A stretch of 64,000 nt of DNA from Flaveria trinervia (GCA_025506515.1 CM046457.1:42243525-42307524), one strand, 5' to 3'; counted from the first letter of the stretch, positions 47,514 through 59,700 are shown. Program-made: numbers and translations. The notes: a model not told the origin generated them from the letters alone.

Positions 47514-48060
47514 GTGATAACTACTAATGATCTCAGTAAACAAGTACTGATGATCATTAGTAAACATGTCAAAAGTATGTACTAATTCTGTTTAAAGAAA
47601 CTGATGCAGTTACAACTACTAATGTAGTTATAACTCCTGATGTTAGTAAAAATAGATAAGTACTGATGTCCTATGAAACAACTGAAATCAGCTAAAAAGT
47701 CTGATGAGTAAGTGTTGAGGACAGTATGAAACAGCTGAAAAGCTAAGAATTGACGAAAACCACTGATGAGAATTTTCACTTCAGTCGTTTCAACAAACTG
47801 TTGTTTCACTCTAAACAGCTGATGACAAAACCATGTCTTCAGTAGTTTCATAACTACTGATGACTAAGACCAAGTCCTCAGTTGTTTACAACAGCTGAAG
47901 ACAAGACCAAGGTTTTCAGTAGTTTCACAACTACTGATGACTAAAATCAAGTCTTCAGTTGTTTTCAAACGTCTGATAGTTAAAACCAAGTCTTCAGTTG
48001 TTTTCATAACAACTGATGCCAACACCAACACTTTTAGTCTTTTTCTTTTCAGCCTTTTCT
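47514..48060 (+). repeat. Spacer between pol and ORF3 of C: AACTACTG/CAGTAGTT word array
   Basis: Degenerate words AACTACTGATGA, CAGTAGTTTC, AACAGCTGAAGAC and CAGTTGTTT fill this spacer and often pair as short inverted repeats. It is homologous to the B spacer 8290-9062 but partly rearranged. Confidence 0.85.
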
Positions 48061-48063
48061 TAA

Positions 48064-48073
48064 CCTATACATA
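48064..48073 (+). promoter_or_regulatory. TATA-like box / splice-acceptor-like site upstream of ORF3 in C
   Basis: CCTATACATA about 60 bp before the ORF3 ATG corresponds to CTATAAATA in B. A strong pyrimidine tract TTTTTCTTTTCAG ends at 48052, so a 3' splice site is equally possible. Confidence 0.4.
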
Positions 48074-48129
48074 CCTGCACTTATAGCCAAACGTTTCATT
48101 AGCCGTTTTCAAACCTTTCTCTCTCAATA

Positions 48130-51100
48130 ATGGCGAACATGAAACTCAAACCCCGACACAACTGTGTTGCCAACCTTTCGAAATCGGCCTTCTAGAACAA
48201 GTTTGACACTGCCATCGATCTTATGGTGGATTCCCCATACAGAACAACCTTTCTTCTGAATCCTACCATATATCCTGACTCCTTATCCCAGTTCTGGACC
48301 AACATCTCTGTAATAACTGGTGAGAATAATAGACAAATCACTCTCCAGTCGTTGGTGAACCAGAAATAGGTGCTCATCACCCCCGACATCATTCGCAAAA
48401 CCCTAAATTTGCATGATGGCACCTATCCTAAAGAATACCCGAAAGGCACCACTGATATGTCTTTTCTCCATAACGGGTATGAATGCGACTTAAGTGCTAC
48501 AACCATACTTAAAAAGCACTTTCACGATGCTGAAAGACTTATCTTTCATATGGTGAATGTCTGCCTTGCATCAAAGACATCTTCTTGGGATCAGATGTCT
48601 TCCCGATGGCAACAGGTATTGTACTCTATCCTTGAACGCCAAAATCTAAATTTTTCTGAGATAGTGTTCATGGAACTAAAGGATCTGGCTCAGAAACCTA
48701 TGGCAAACAGATGGCTACTTAATCCTAGGTTTCTGATGGCCATAATTTTGAATCAATTAAAATCTGATGGCCGTGTTGGTCTTGGAGTCCCTGCTCCAGC
48801 TGTTTTAGCTGAGATATACTCCAGACATAACTCAGACCCTGCTCTAAAAGGGGCTGCCCGGATGCTAAAACCCAAGCAGAGGGAACCCACATCCTCCACT
48901 TCTAGATCCAAAGTCCCCACCAAACCCAAAACCAAAAAGGCTACTCAGGGAGATGAGTCCCCTGAGGATGCCCCTGTACCACAAACACAGGAAATACATA
49001 GTGGTTATAACCCCCTAGTTATGTCTAAGACTCAACCTGCTGAAGCCGCACAGGTATCCTCTCAACAGGATCCTGTTGCAACCATAATTGGGGATCCCAC
49101 ATTTTTGGAACTTATCTCAATTGAGAAGGTTACCATTGAAGAGCACCTCTCACCCCGGGTGCAATCTGCTTCAGACCAATCTCCACATGCAACCGCCCCT
49201 TAAAGCCCAACACTGATACTTGCTAAAGTGCTGAGTCAGTTGCATTCCTCACCCCCTCCCCAGAAACCACTTACCACTGGGAATACCTCAACTATTGAGG
49301 GGGAGGACCAAAATGCTTCTGATAACCCACAACATAGGGGTTACAATGTTCAATCTCCAAGTGTAGAAATGGAGGTTAGAACATCTGGTAAGGCTGCCAC
49401 TTCTACTGATTCAACAAATGATCAGGATGAAGTTGGTAGCATCCATAAGACCTTACCAGAGGCAACTGCCAATGAAGGACACAGTCCTGAGCTAGGAAGT
49501 CCCCAGTACCAAGAAGAAGGGGCACATCCTTCTACTGATCTACACTCAGAGCATGTACATCCTGATTCAATCAGGAGGTCAGGTGATTCAGCACAGAATG
49601 ATGATGACCTGGGCTTTTTCTATGATGTATTAGACCATAATACCATCCTTGAGACTGAGGTGAGTAGACTCAAAGAGTTGTTAGCCAAAATGTCTCAGGA
49701 TCAAAGTCCATCTACCTCACAAACCCCATAGATGGCACCTTTCGTTAAAGGTTCCCCAAACACTGAGCCTACACACTTAACTGAGCCACCAACCACTACT
49801 TTTGGCATCACCTCTCAGGGACAAAACCCCTCTGAGCAGATGGTTGCTATCTTTCAAAACTCCTTACCTCTCATCACTCCCATCATCACTGACTTAGGGC
49901 ATAAAGCCATTGATGAGAGGATATCCTCAAATCTATAAACCCTCATTGATGAGACTTCCATGTCTAAGGCAGTGAAAGAAAAGAAAAGAAAAAGAGTTGA
50001 TGATGAGAAAGAACCTGCAAAAGAGAAGGAGGTGGAGAAAGAACTGAACTCAGAACAGTTGATCACATATAAAGAGAAGGAAGATCAGCTGCTCACATAT
50101 AAAAGAAAGAAAAGTGCTGAGTCAAAAGCTGATGAAGATAAATCCGTAGAAGATCTTGTCAAAGATGCTGATGAAGCTCACAGTAGATCCATGGATAAAA
50201 TTATAGATCAGCACTTTCGACAAGGTCATGACACAGCCACACTAGACACTAAGATCAGAAGGCTGGAAATAGAAGAGATTCAAGCTAGATGGGCTGGTTA
50301 TAATGTGTTGGAAAGGGAAAGATTGAAGATAATGATCAGATTCATTGCCAAGTACCTTGGAAGATCATTGATAGAGATAAAGGCCTGGTCCAGAGACAGT
50401 ATCTTGGAGATAACCAAGAAGATCTGCTCAGCTGGAGGCTATAATAAGGGGTTGATAATTGAAGCACTGGATGAAGTAGGTGCAGGGAAGAGAACTGAAA
50501 TGGCAAAGCTCTCCAAAGCCAAACTCACCACAAAAATGCTAAGTTAGTCTTCTCACACTCCCACTCAAACACAACCTTATCTCTAAAATCTCCCAAATCT
50601 ATCCCTAAACCAAAGCCACCCACAAAACCAATCCCTTTACCCCAAAAACCACCTTAAACCTTACCCAGTGATGCACCAGAAGGAGGAGAAGGGTGTTGAG
50701 GGTAGAAGAAGATGAAAAAGAGGATGATGATGATAGTCTGCCAATCTCTGTTGTTCTCAAACTCAAATCACCTAAGCATAGAAGTCAACAAGTGATTACT
50801 CCTGACTTGCAAATGCAGATGGTGAAGGTAAAGATTGAAGAAGCAGAACGGTAGAAACAGCATGATGAGAAGTTTCTCAAGATGGTTGATAAGGATTTCC
50901 CTCAGTCCTCATCCATTCAAGAAATGAAGAAACAGGCTCTGAGGCTGTACACTCTTAGACAAACTTTTCAACATCAAAAAGAAAGAGTGCGGATCTGGCC
51001 AGACCCCAGGGTAAGTTCTAGAATTCATAAGAAGAATATACCAAGTAGATATCATGGCCAAGTGAAGAAGACCTTGAATGCTGCAATTACATTGGCCATA

Positions 51101-51457
51101 GTAGTCTCACCCTGGGAAATCATTGAAGAATTCAAGAGAGTTCACAAATCCAAGACAAGCCCTCAATCTATTCTTGAGAACAAAATGATCAAGAAGGGGT
51201 TGTTATACAAAAGACTTGAAGATCTTCAGAAGAGTGAACTCCAGTTGTTGCTTGAAGGCTCTCACCCTGATGAATTTGCTTATAGAGAGATAACAACTGT
51301 GGAGTTGAAAAATGGAAAGACAGTGAGATACCTGTCTGAGTATTATGGCCCAGAGTTCTTCTTCGAGGGAGAAGCAGAAGAACTCACTAAGGAGGAACAA
51401 GTTGTTCTCCTTGAGGCCTATGCTAGTGAGTCTTATAGACTCATTAATCGGAATTAG
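48130..51457 (+). pseudogene. ORF3 (extra post-pol frame) of element C, broken
   Basis: The ATG at 48130 gives MANMKLKPRHNCVANL. One frame runs to about 50547 with stops at 48193, 48367, 49201, 49729, 49936 and 50545, then a frameshift leads to 50882-51457. N-terminal domain: NPTIYPDSLSQFW, PDIIRK, GYECD (about 48476; G-to-C compared with GYEGD), NLNFSEIVF, NPRFLMAIIL. Then a Pro/Ser/Thr linker, an acidic part, a short coiled coil (ILETEVSRLKELLAKM, about 49645-49692), KEKKRKR (NLS-like, about 49976) and a C-terminal domain with WPDPRVSSRIHKK and YGPEFFFEGEAEEL. I see no convincing transmembrane span. Function unknown. Confidence 0.75.
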
Positions 51458-51645
51458 GTTTCATGGTTGGGACAAGACTCTGTGTCCAGTTTCCCAAGAC
51501 AGAGTTCCCTTCCATACTTAGCCAATGAAAAGATTAGAAACCTTTTCCCGGCCTGTGCTTAACTGATTACCTCTAAAGCTGATCAAGAGGGTGTTTCTGC
51601 CAAGAATAAGTGGGATCATCAATAAGTTTAGAGGTTTTGGTTGCA

Positions 51646-51661
51646 TTGGTTCAGGGGAGTT
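51646..51661 (+). other. Polypurine tract of element C
   Basis: GGTTCAGGGGAGTT abuts the 3' LTR; it has one G fewer than B. Confidence 0.7.
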
Positions 51662-52599
51662 TGTTGGACCAAAAGAACCAATGAGCGTGATCATAAAAAC
51701 CTCTAAGTCCCACAGACATTACAACTGCTGAAGAAGATCACAACAGCTGAAGACATCAGCTAATTACAAGGTCTGAAGACAAAGTCTGAAAGTAAAGTAC
51801 TGAAGAACAAAGACTGAAGACAAAGTCTGAAGCCATCAGCTGAAGACAAAGTCTAAAGCCATCAGCTGAAGACAAAGTCTGAAAGTAAAGTACTGAAGAC
51901 AAAGTTTGAAGCCATCAGCTGAAGACAAAGTCTGAAGCCATCAGCTGAAGACAAAGTCTGAAGCCATCAGCTGAAGACAAAGTCTGAAGCCATCAGCTGA
52001 AGACAAAGTCTGAAGCCATCAGCTGAAGACAAAGTCTGAAGCCATCAGCTGAAGACAAAGTCTGAAAGTAAAGTACTGAAGACAAAGACTGAAGACCAAA
52101 GTGATCGGTAGTTGTCACAACAGCTGAAGTAATTAACTTCAGTAGTTGTCACAACAGCTAAAGTAATTAACTTCAGTAGTTGTGATGGTTTCCTTTCAGT
52201 AGTTGTAATTTACTTTTCAGTAGTTATAGTTTCAGTAGTTGTAGTTCAGTAGTTTTATGTTTTTGTACTTAAGCATTCTCTGTAATGTAATCAGTAGTTG
52301 AGAACATCTCAGTAGTTTGCATAGTTCAGTAGTTTGAATAATTCAGTTAGATGTCACTATCAAGTGACATCAGCACACGTCACATATCCTATATAAGGAA
52401 TGTTGACCTAGTTGTAAAGTGTGACATTGAGCCACCACGAAAGTATGAATGAAATATTTCTTTTGTAGAATTCTCTCTTTCTATACCCGTGTACTGTTAC
52501 ATTGAATATCAATTGTGTTCTTGTGAATTTTTTAATTCGTTGTTCGAATTCCGCTGCAATACTCTCTAATTAATCAAACTTAGATCACTGATCCTAACA
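51662..52599 (+). repeat. 3' LTR of element C (938 bp)
   Basis: Matches 40319-41058. It contains a regular 26-bp array TGAAGACAAAGTCTGAAGCC plus ATCAGC (51770-52070), repeated about nine times, which explains most of its extra length. Confidence 0.92.
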
Positions 52600-53075
52600 T
52601 TTCGAGTGTTAATTTCCTTCGAAAGAACTTATTCTTATCAAAGTGTTGAAGAAGCACTTTCTTTAATAGGGCTTAGATTGTATTGACACAAACAAGCCAC
52701 ATCTTGAAAAGGTTTTGAAATGACTTAGACTAAACAATGTTTATCATCCCAATAGTGATAATAAGATACTTAAATCTTCATTAATGCCTTTGTGAACAAA
52801 TCACATATTGTTCATTTGAGTCAACTTTGACTACTTTAATCAGCTTTTCTCATGAATATCTCTAATGAAATGGTACCTGATGTCAATGTGATTTGTCTTG
52901 GAGTGCTTGATAGGATATTCTATAATAGAGATGGCACTTTGTTGTCAATGTGGATAGGAGTCTCCATTAAATTGAATACATAATCTAACATCTGGTTTTG
53001 AATCCACAACAGCTGAGCATAACAATTGGTAGCAACAATGTATTCAGCTTTAGAAATTGATGTTGAGACTCTGTT
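52600..53075 (-). pseudogene. RNase H C-terminal part of element J plus start of spacer
   Basis: On the minus strand, STSISKAEYIVA (about 53066-53030), QLLWIQNQMLDY and the HIDNK block lead to KHS/TP-RTKH-like remnants and LFTKAL near 52770. Stops and shifts are frequent. 52600-52690 holds spacer words (CTTCGAAAG) continuous with 40318. The RNase H resumes at 60933. Confidence 0.75.
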
Positions 53076-53809
53076 TGTTGATACATGTTTGTCCCTAGAT
53101 CATGATATGAATGTAATAGATCTTGTTTGTCTGATTCTGATATAATGTTTGGAATGATTAATGAAATGATATTGATTGTTTGTTATTTATAATGTTTAAT
53201 ATTTCATTAATGAGTCGATGTTGAATTGGTTAACTAGGTTTGTGGTTGTTTGAATTCTTACACATAATGTTATATTAGTTAAAACATTCAAACTTAACAA
53301 AATGAAGTTCTCATGCGAATGGCCCATGCGAATGGACCATACGCATGAATAACATCAGACGAATGACTCAGTCGCACGACTGAACCAGGAGACTGGATCA
53401 GTCGTATGATTGTAACATAAGATTGGCTCAGTCGCATGACTGAACACTCAGTCGTGCGAATGAATCAACCGCATGGTTCAATCGCACGACTGAACCATAC
53501 TAATGGTTCAGTCGCACGAATGAACAATACTAACTTATAAATACAACCCAATTCGTAAAAACATGAGAGCATTCATTCTATTTCGACTCCAGACGTACCC
53601 TACCCGTCCAGAAGCCTCCAAGTTGATACTCCAAGTTCCTAGAACGCTGTAAATCGATTCCTAATCGATTCATAACGTTTGATTCAATACTTTATTGATT
53701 CTACGTGTGTTCTCACTGATTGGATCGCCAATCAAATAGGATTCCGCACTATTTGGTCTGGTTTACACGTTAATCATTCGGTATTACGTTCAAATACCAG
53801 GTCCTAACA
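53076..53809 (+). repeat. 5' LTR of element D (734 bp)
   Basis: Starts TGTTGATACATG and ends GGTCCTAACA. The word array TTCAGTCGCACGACTGAA and variants (53310-53525) is followed directly by the TATA box CTTATAAATAC (53534-53544). Confidence 0.92.
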
Positions 53810-53811
53810 AG

Positions 53812-53823
53812 TGGTATCAGAGC
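53812..53823 (+). other. Primer-binding site of element D
   Basis: TGGTATCAGAGC, 2 bp after the LTR; initiator-tRNA-Met type. Confidence 0.9.
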
Positions 53824-54029
53824 TTTGGCTCTTGATTACGTGTGATTCAATCAAGATTGATAAAAAGTTTGTGTTTTTACACTAAAAAACGCAATCTTTT
53901 ATGTCAGAAGTTGTCTTGGACGTTCCCTGCTCATCAAATTTCGGTTTCTACGGCCTTAGGCGATTAAGGTTTGCGAAATTTCGAATTTTTACGGCTAAAA
54001 CACGTTTAAGCTAGAAATTTTCGCAAAAC

Positions 54030-54260
54030 AGCAGCTTCAGTCGCACGAGTGAGCCATTCACACGACTAGATTTCATTCGCATACACCAGACGCACAATTG
54101 GACTGAGTCGCATCTCCATTCGTACGACTGAACCATCCGTTCGTAGTGTTCATACGCATTAGCTTCATTCGCACGACTGAACCAATCGCTTAGTTCAGCC
54201 GTACGATTGAACCCATCGCATAGTTCATTCGCACGGATAGCCCATTCGCATCACCCATTG
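54030..54260 (+). repeat. CAGTCGCACGACTG words in the 5' leader of D
   Basis: Degenerate words (TTCAGTCGCACGAGTGAGCC, ATTCGCACGACTGAACC and others) between PBS and gag, the same as in the LTR. Confidence 0.8.
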
Positions 54261-54299
54261 GCACCAGTTTGACAGTTTGTTTAGTACACTTAATAGTTA

Positions 54300-56550
54300 A
54301 TGGTGATGGAAGATCAGATGTCAGCATTTAATGTTGGCAAGGACTTAAGGATCCAGAACCTACTGTTGCTTGAGAGTGATGTGGGGAATCATAATAAACC
54401 ACCAAAACTCTTAACGTTAGATGAGTTTCCCCACTAGAAACAACGTTTTGAGATCTACCTTAATGGAGTGGATCCAAATTTGTGGGAAGCTATCGAGATT
54501 GGGTATAGTATGCCGGTGGGAGCAGATGGGGTAAAGCTTACTTGGGAGGGATGACTAATGCTCAGAAAGTTAAGTATAATGTAGAGAAGAGAGTTTATGC
54601 ATTGATTACATAGTCTATTCCTAAAGATATTTTCCACCAGTACTCAGAGAATAAGCAGGCCAAGAAATTGTGGGATGAGCTGGAAAAGAGATATGACGGG
54701 AATGCTTCGCTCAAGGAAATTAAAGCGAAGGAACTGAAGAAAGAATTTGACAACTTCTCATCGATGGGAAATGAGAGTTTGAACGATTTCATTGATAGAT
54801 TCTACCATCTGATGAGTGAAATGCATACACCTGGTATTGCTACTACCATGGAAGAAAAGGTGTCAAATTTCGCAGATGGATTGCCGGAAAATTGGGCTTC
54901 ATTTGTATCAAATCTGAGACAGAATGAGATGCTGGCAAAGTTGGATATCAATGACTTCATTCAAAAGCTGCGAGAAGAAGCACTTAGGATGAAGTACAGA
55001 GCTCAGAAGTCTTCGCAGACTCAGAATCCAGCTTTGTACAATGCCACGCCTCAAGTTAAGACGTCCGGAGCACCTCTTCAGACTGCATTTGTGTCTAGCT
55101 CATCGGGTCCTTCACAAGCTTCTCCTTCATGCTCAGAAACGTCAGGGTCTTCTTGTACCCATTACATTGGAACTAAAGCGAATGCTACTAGACTGAAGAC
55201 CGAGAACCTCGGTAATGTGACTGTGGAAGTAGCTCGAGAGCACATGGATCTTTTGGCCGCAGTGGTTCATTCTTATGATGGACTTGTTGCTGGGAAGATT
55301 GAAAACTGCCATCTGGCAGATGAGGACTGCGAATAGGTGGATGAAATGGAGCTGGAGAGAATGGACATTATGTGGGCCTTAGCTAGTGCTGTCCGGAGGG
55401 CGAAGAAGTTTGTGAAAAAGACCAGACAGAACTTGGTTGCTACTAAGGATACCACATTTAGCTTTGACAAGAGTAAAGTGACCTGCTTTAACTATGGAGA
55501 AAAGGGGCACTTCAAGAGAGAATGTGTGAAGCCAAAGAAGAATGGGAACGGGAACCCATTATCGTCCTTCACTCGTCAAGACAAGCAAGCTAGCAGTTCT
55601 ACTTCATCAAGCAAGGATCTAAAAGCCTTGACTGCTCATGATGATGAAGGACAGGACTGGAGCTTTCGGTTTGTCTTTCCATGGGAATCTAATATTGCCA
55701 GTGTAGAAGATTTAGATGATGATTCCGCGAGTGAGGGAGATATTGCAGTTGAGATAGCGATGTCAAATATTGAAGAGTCAACTGCAACTGAGGTCAACTA
55801 CAAGCCTGAAGAAGTGATTTCAACAGCAAAGACAGAATCACCAGAACCAGAGACATCTGATGCTGCGTTGATGGCTAACTCTTCTAAACCTCCTCAGGTA
55901 AGTACGACTGACCAACTCTTTAAAAATCATGCTTGTTCTGATTGTGATACTTTTAGAGATAGCATAGATGAGAAATTTGCTAGGTTATTAGATCATAATG
56001 ATAACTTAGTAAGGGATTTGCAACTGTGCACTGAGGCTTATAGAGTTTTAAAACAAAATGAACATAGTTACAATGAAAAGATAGACCTTTTGACCAAACA
56101 GCTTAGGGAAACTGAAGTAGTTGCATTTAACCAAGCTAATGACATTAGGTACTATCTTAACTCCCTAGAAGACACTAAGAAGCAAAAGGCAGTTTTAGAA
56201 GTAGAAGTAAACTCATTAAAACAAAAACTGCACAGTTGGAAAAATTCATCACACATTGTCCAACACTTAGTGAGAGAAAGAAATAACGGAGAGGTTTGGG
56301 TTATAAAGTGGTTCCACCACCACCTGAGACCTTGATGAACACTAAGAGTAGACCAATAAATACCAACCCCATCAAGGATCATGTGGTGTCTACTCCTCTT
56401 GTTAGTGATCCGAATTCCTCATGTTCATCAATTGAATCTGGAACAAAACAAAATAAGGCCACTTCAAAGGAAAGGGGTAAAATGCCTTGTGTTAATCTGG
56501 AAAAAGAATTTGAAAAGGTTAATATAAAGTCCGAGTCAAACAAGTGGTAG
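54300..56550 (+). pseudogene. gag and gag-spacer of element D, broken
   Basis: The ATG at 54300 is followed by a frame with a stop at about 54435 and a shift near 54550. The frame 54668-55336 is a UBN2-type Gag (LWDELEKRYDG, KELKKEFDNF, NESLNDFIDRF). The zinc knuckle at 55484-55525 reads C-x2-Y-x4-H-x4-C: the second Cys is Tyr. A coiled-coil-like spacer (55900-56270) and the GYKVVPPPPETLM motif (about 56300-56335) follow, as in other SIRE-like spacers. The frame ends at 56550 with no protease after it. Confidence 0.8.
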
Positions 56551-56564
56551 CACGACTTAGCCAA

Positions 56565-56700
56565 CAGATTGAACTCAGTCGCATGTCTCATTCACCCGAA
56601 TGAGCTCAGTCGCATGTCTCATTCACCCGAATGAGCTCAATCGCATGAAAGGACAACCGACTGACTTCAGTCGCATGATTCATTCGCAAGAATGAATAAG
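56565..56700 (+). repeat. CAGTCGCATG words between gag and ORF3 of D
   Basis: Short array with an internal direct repeat of TGAGCTCAGTCGCATGTCTC (about 56570-56640), like the LTR and leader arrays. A TATA-like ACTATACACC (56713-56722) follows about 60 bp before ORF3, and a splice-acceptor-like TTATGTTTCAG ends at 56776, 5 bp before the ATG. Confidence 0.75.
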
Positions 56701-56780
56701 ATTGAATTTAAACTATACACCTTGAACTGAATTTTCAATGTATGACTTTCTAATGGTTCTGTGTCTTATGTTTCAGGTCA

Positions 56781-59700
56781 ATGGCTGATAAATGGTCCAT
56801 CAATCCAAAGCACAATATATGTGCTCATTTGGACCATACGACTCGGAATGGGGCCAAGTTTACATAGATCATTGCGTTCCTTTGACGTTCTCAGATACAT
56901 AAAGCCATAGCCACACTGTGTACTCCTTACATGTCGTTACAACAGGCTTTCTGGGAAAATGCCTTCGTAGATCGTTCACGTGAGCCTTACAGCATACGGA
57001 GCTCCATTCATGGTCATGATATTGAGATTACAGCAGCTGACGTCCAGAGAGTACTTGATTTTGGGGACGATACCGATCACCCCACCAGACTACATCCATT
57101 TATAGTAAGAGGTTGCTTCCTCAGGATTAAGTACGCTGGGGATATCAAGTCAGGTGTGCTCAACAAGAGCAACCTGTGTCCCCAGTATAAGTACTTGGCG
57201 CATGTGATCCTGAAGTGTATTGCTTCTCGGAGGGGTGGGTTTGATGACCTATCAGACCAGATTCCGAATGCCTATGTGGCACTAGTGCTGAACCACCCCT
57301 TCAGCTTCTCGAGCATGATCTTCTCATATCTGGTGGAGAATTTGGAGGCCAAGGGGAAGGAGGGTTTTTGTATGTACCCCAGATTTCTACAGCTGATCTT
57401 CAACGAGAAGCTACCATTACTTCTCAAGGAGAGCCAAGATGCGGTTTCCCTAGAGATGACGGATGACACGACTTTGGGTCACATGAGAGTGTATCGGGGC
57501 AAGTAAGGAGCCCCAGGTAAAGAGGTTGATCGGCCATCTGGCCAATGAAAGATATGTGGCGCCAGGTAGACGCAAGTGGCGTCATGATAACAGCGATTCA
57601 GACGATGAGAGGCTATTGCTCCCAGAGCATGATTCAGACGATGATGACAGTGGGGATGCTGGGGATGATATGCCTATTCCACTGAGGGGCATAGCTTCAG
57701 ATGTTATACCTCCAATATCTGCCCCAACAGGCGACATAGCTAAGTCAGCGGGTTTCCAACAGGACTTCATACCTAGTGAGGAGGAAGAAGAGTTGGATGA
57801 GGAACCCTTGACGAGGACTGTAGGAAGCAAGGTTGTTCCCACAGAGTATGGACTCCGGGCGGTTGGTGAACGCCCCAGGGAATCGGGAGAGATGACTGCA
57901 GATCCTAGCTATGCCCCCGAGTCAGCTAGCCGTGTTCTAGGGGGAGCATCCACCTCAACTGGATCGAGGAAGAAAAGGATGGCTCAGCCCCACGCCCAGA
58001 AGAAGAAGAAGAGAAGACTCACCTTCGCCACCACCACAACCACTACATATACAACCACCACTACCACTTCTACAGCCACACCATCCACCACCATAGCCAC
58101 CAAAGCTACCACTACCACCACCACACCTCCCACCACTGTACATATGCCAACCACCAACATATCTTTCACTCCTACATCACCTCCACTATCTCACAGACCC
58201 AACCCTATCATCACCACAGCCACCACCACTAGCCACCAAGCAGGACCCTCATCCCATCCCGCACATATATATGGATCTCCTCTACCTCCAATTGGGGTAG
58301 AGGAATAGCTTTCTGCGCTGAACTGGATGGTGATGCGTTTATTAGCTGCTGATAAGGAGAAGATGGCACAGATCAGTCATCTGACAAATCTTACTGCAGC
58401 GCAGTGTCAGCAGATCTCAGAGCAGGCTTGATTGCTAGATGAGCAGGCCCAACAAATGGCTGCTCAGAGCCACGAGATCGCCCAACTCCAAGAGCACAGT
58501 GTTACATCTACTAAGAGGATTGAGGAGTTGGAGGAGGCTAAGAAGACCATCATGCTAAAGCTTAAGGGATCTAAAGACAAGCCACTAAAGATTAAAGAGG
58601 GAGACGTAGACGATGAGGATGATTATGATGAGACTGAGGATGATAAGGGGATTGAGGACGAGAGGACAGAGGAGAGGAATAAGGATGATGATGAAGAAGG
58701 AGGGGATGCAGCTACATCTGCCTCTACTCAAGGTCAGGATAGGAGATCCAAGAAGAAGGAAGACGAACAAGCTTCCTCCTCTGCTCCATCAAGCGATGAT
58801 CCAGTGATCCAAGAGAAAAGTAATGATTAGATGTCTATATATTTGATTACTTTTGTATTTGAATCATGTATTTAAACTTATGTATTCGATGTTTATATTA
58901 AAAATTAATGCATTTCTATTTTGATTATTTACTACTGGTTGATGTGTTACATGTTTAAATCAAACACATCCAAACTATCAGAGGGATGAGTTCGAAGTTG
59001 CTCCCCTTCAGCAGATCAAAACTCAGCTTACTATGATTCTTGATCTACAAGGGATCGTCAGAAGGTCGGTGAGTTATACCCCTGAAGAAGGGGAATAATT
59101 CACGATATATCAAGTGAGCAATTAGCTGAGATCTTCAAGTTAAATCCCGATGAGATTGTGAAGGATGCTCCAACGTGCGACTCGACAAGTGACGAAGAGC
59201 TCAACGACGTTGATGAAATAGAGATAGAAGATGTCAATGCAAAGCACTACCCTCAGTATGCTGACAATGAGGGAAATGTGGTCCCCAATCTGGGTGAATC
59301 CCTTGTCAGTGATACGTTTGAGGTGTTAGACAAAATGGAGCAGGAGTCAGAGACGACAGAGGGAACGGCACAAGCCTCAAATGATGATGTTGATATCCGA
59401 AAGGCTGAGTGGGCTGTCTGTTTTGAAGAAGTTAGAGCCCAACGCGATGCACCTAAACAGGACGCCTACACCAAATTCTACAAATTCAAGAAACATCATA
59501 ATGTGTCAGGCAGGATTATAGCATGGGCATATTTTGAGGACCTTAACGTGTATGCAGTTAAGAGGGAGAAGGGCATAGAGTACTTTAGATTTACACATGA
59601 TCTAAAGACTCTACTAGGTTTTAAGCTCAACCAGCTTGCCAAACTGAAGCTGTTGTATGCTCACCCGAGAAAGATGTCAGGCTGGTTTGAGGCTGCCCTA

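Larger units (their letters stand above)
40319..52599 (+). mobile_element. Full-length Ty1/copia (SIRE-like) element C, 12.3 kb, inserted in J
   Basis: Parts: 5' LTR 40319-41058, PBS 41061-41072, gag 41288 onward, protease 44183, integrase 44677, RT-RNase H to 47513, spacer 47514-48129, ORF3 48130-51457, PPT, 3' LTR 51662-52599. The target duplication is TTCCG (40314-40318) and TTTCG (52600-52604), one mismatch. It is the same family as B and lies in inverted orientation to it. Frameshifts and stops occur in gag, integrase and ORF3, but RT-RNase H is open. Confidence 0.92.

Noticed and set aside
48130..51457. ORF3 as a synaptobrevin/longin, kinase or other host gene
   Set aside because: Such names are often transferred to these frames, but the position between pol and the 3' LTR in several elements shows it is an element gene of unknown function.
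57955..58169. Gly- or Val-rich minus-strand frames
   Set aside because: They are antisense readings of the ACC repeat in D ORF3.
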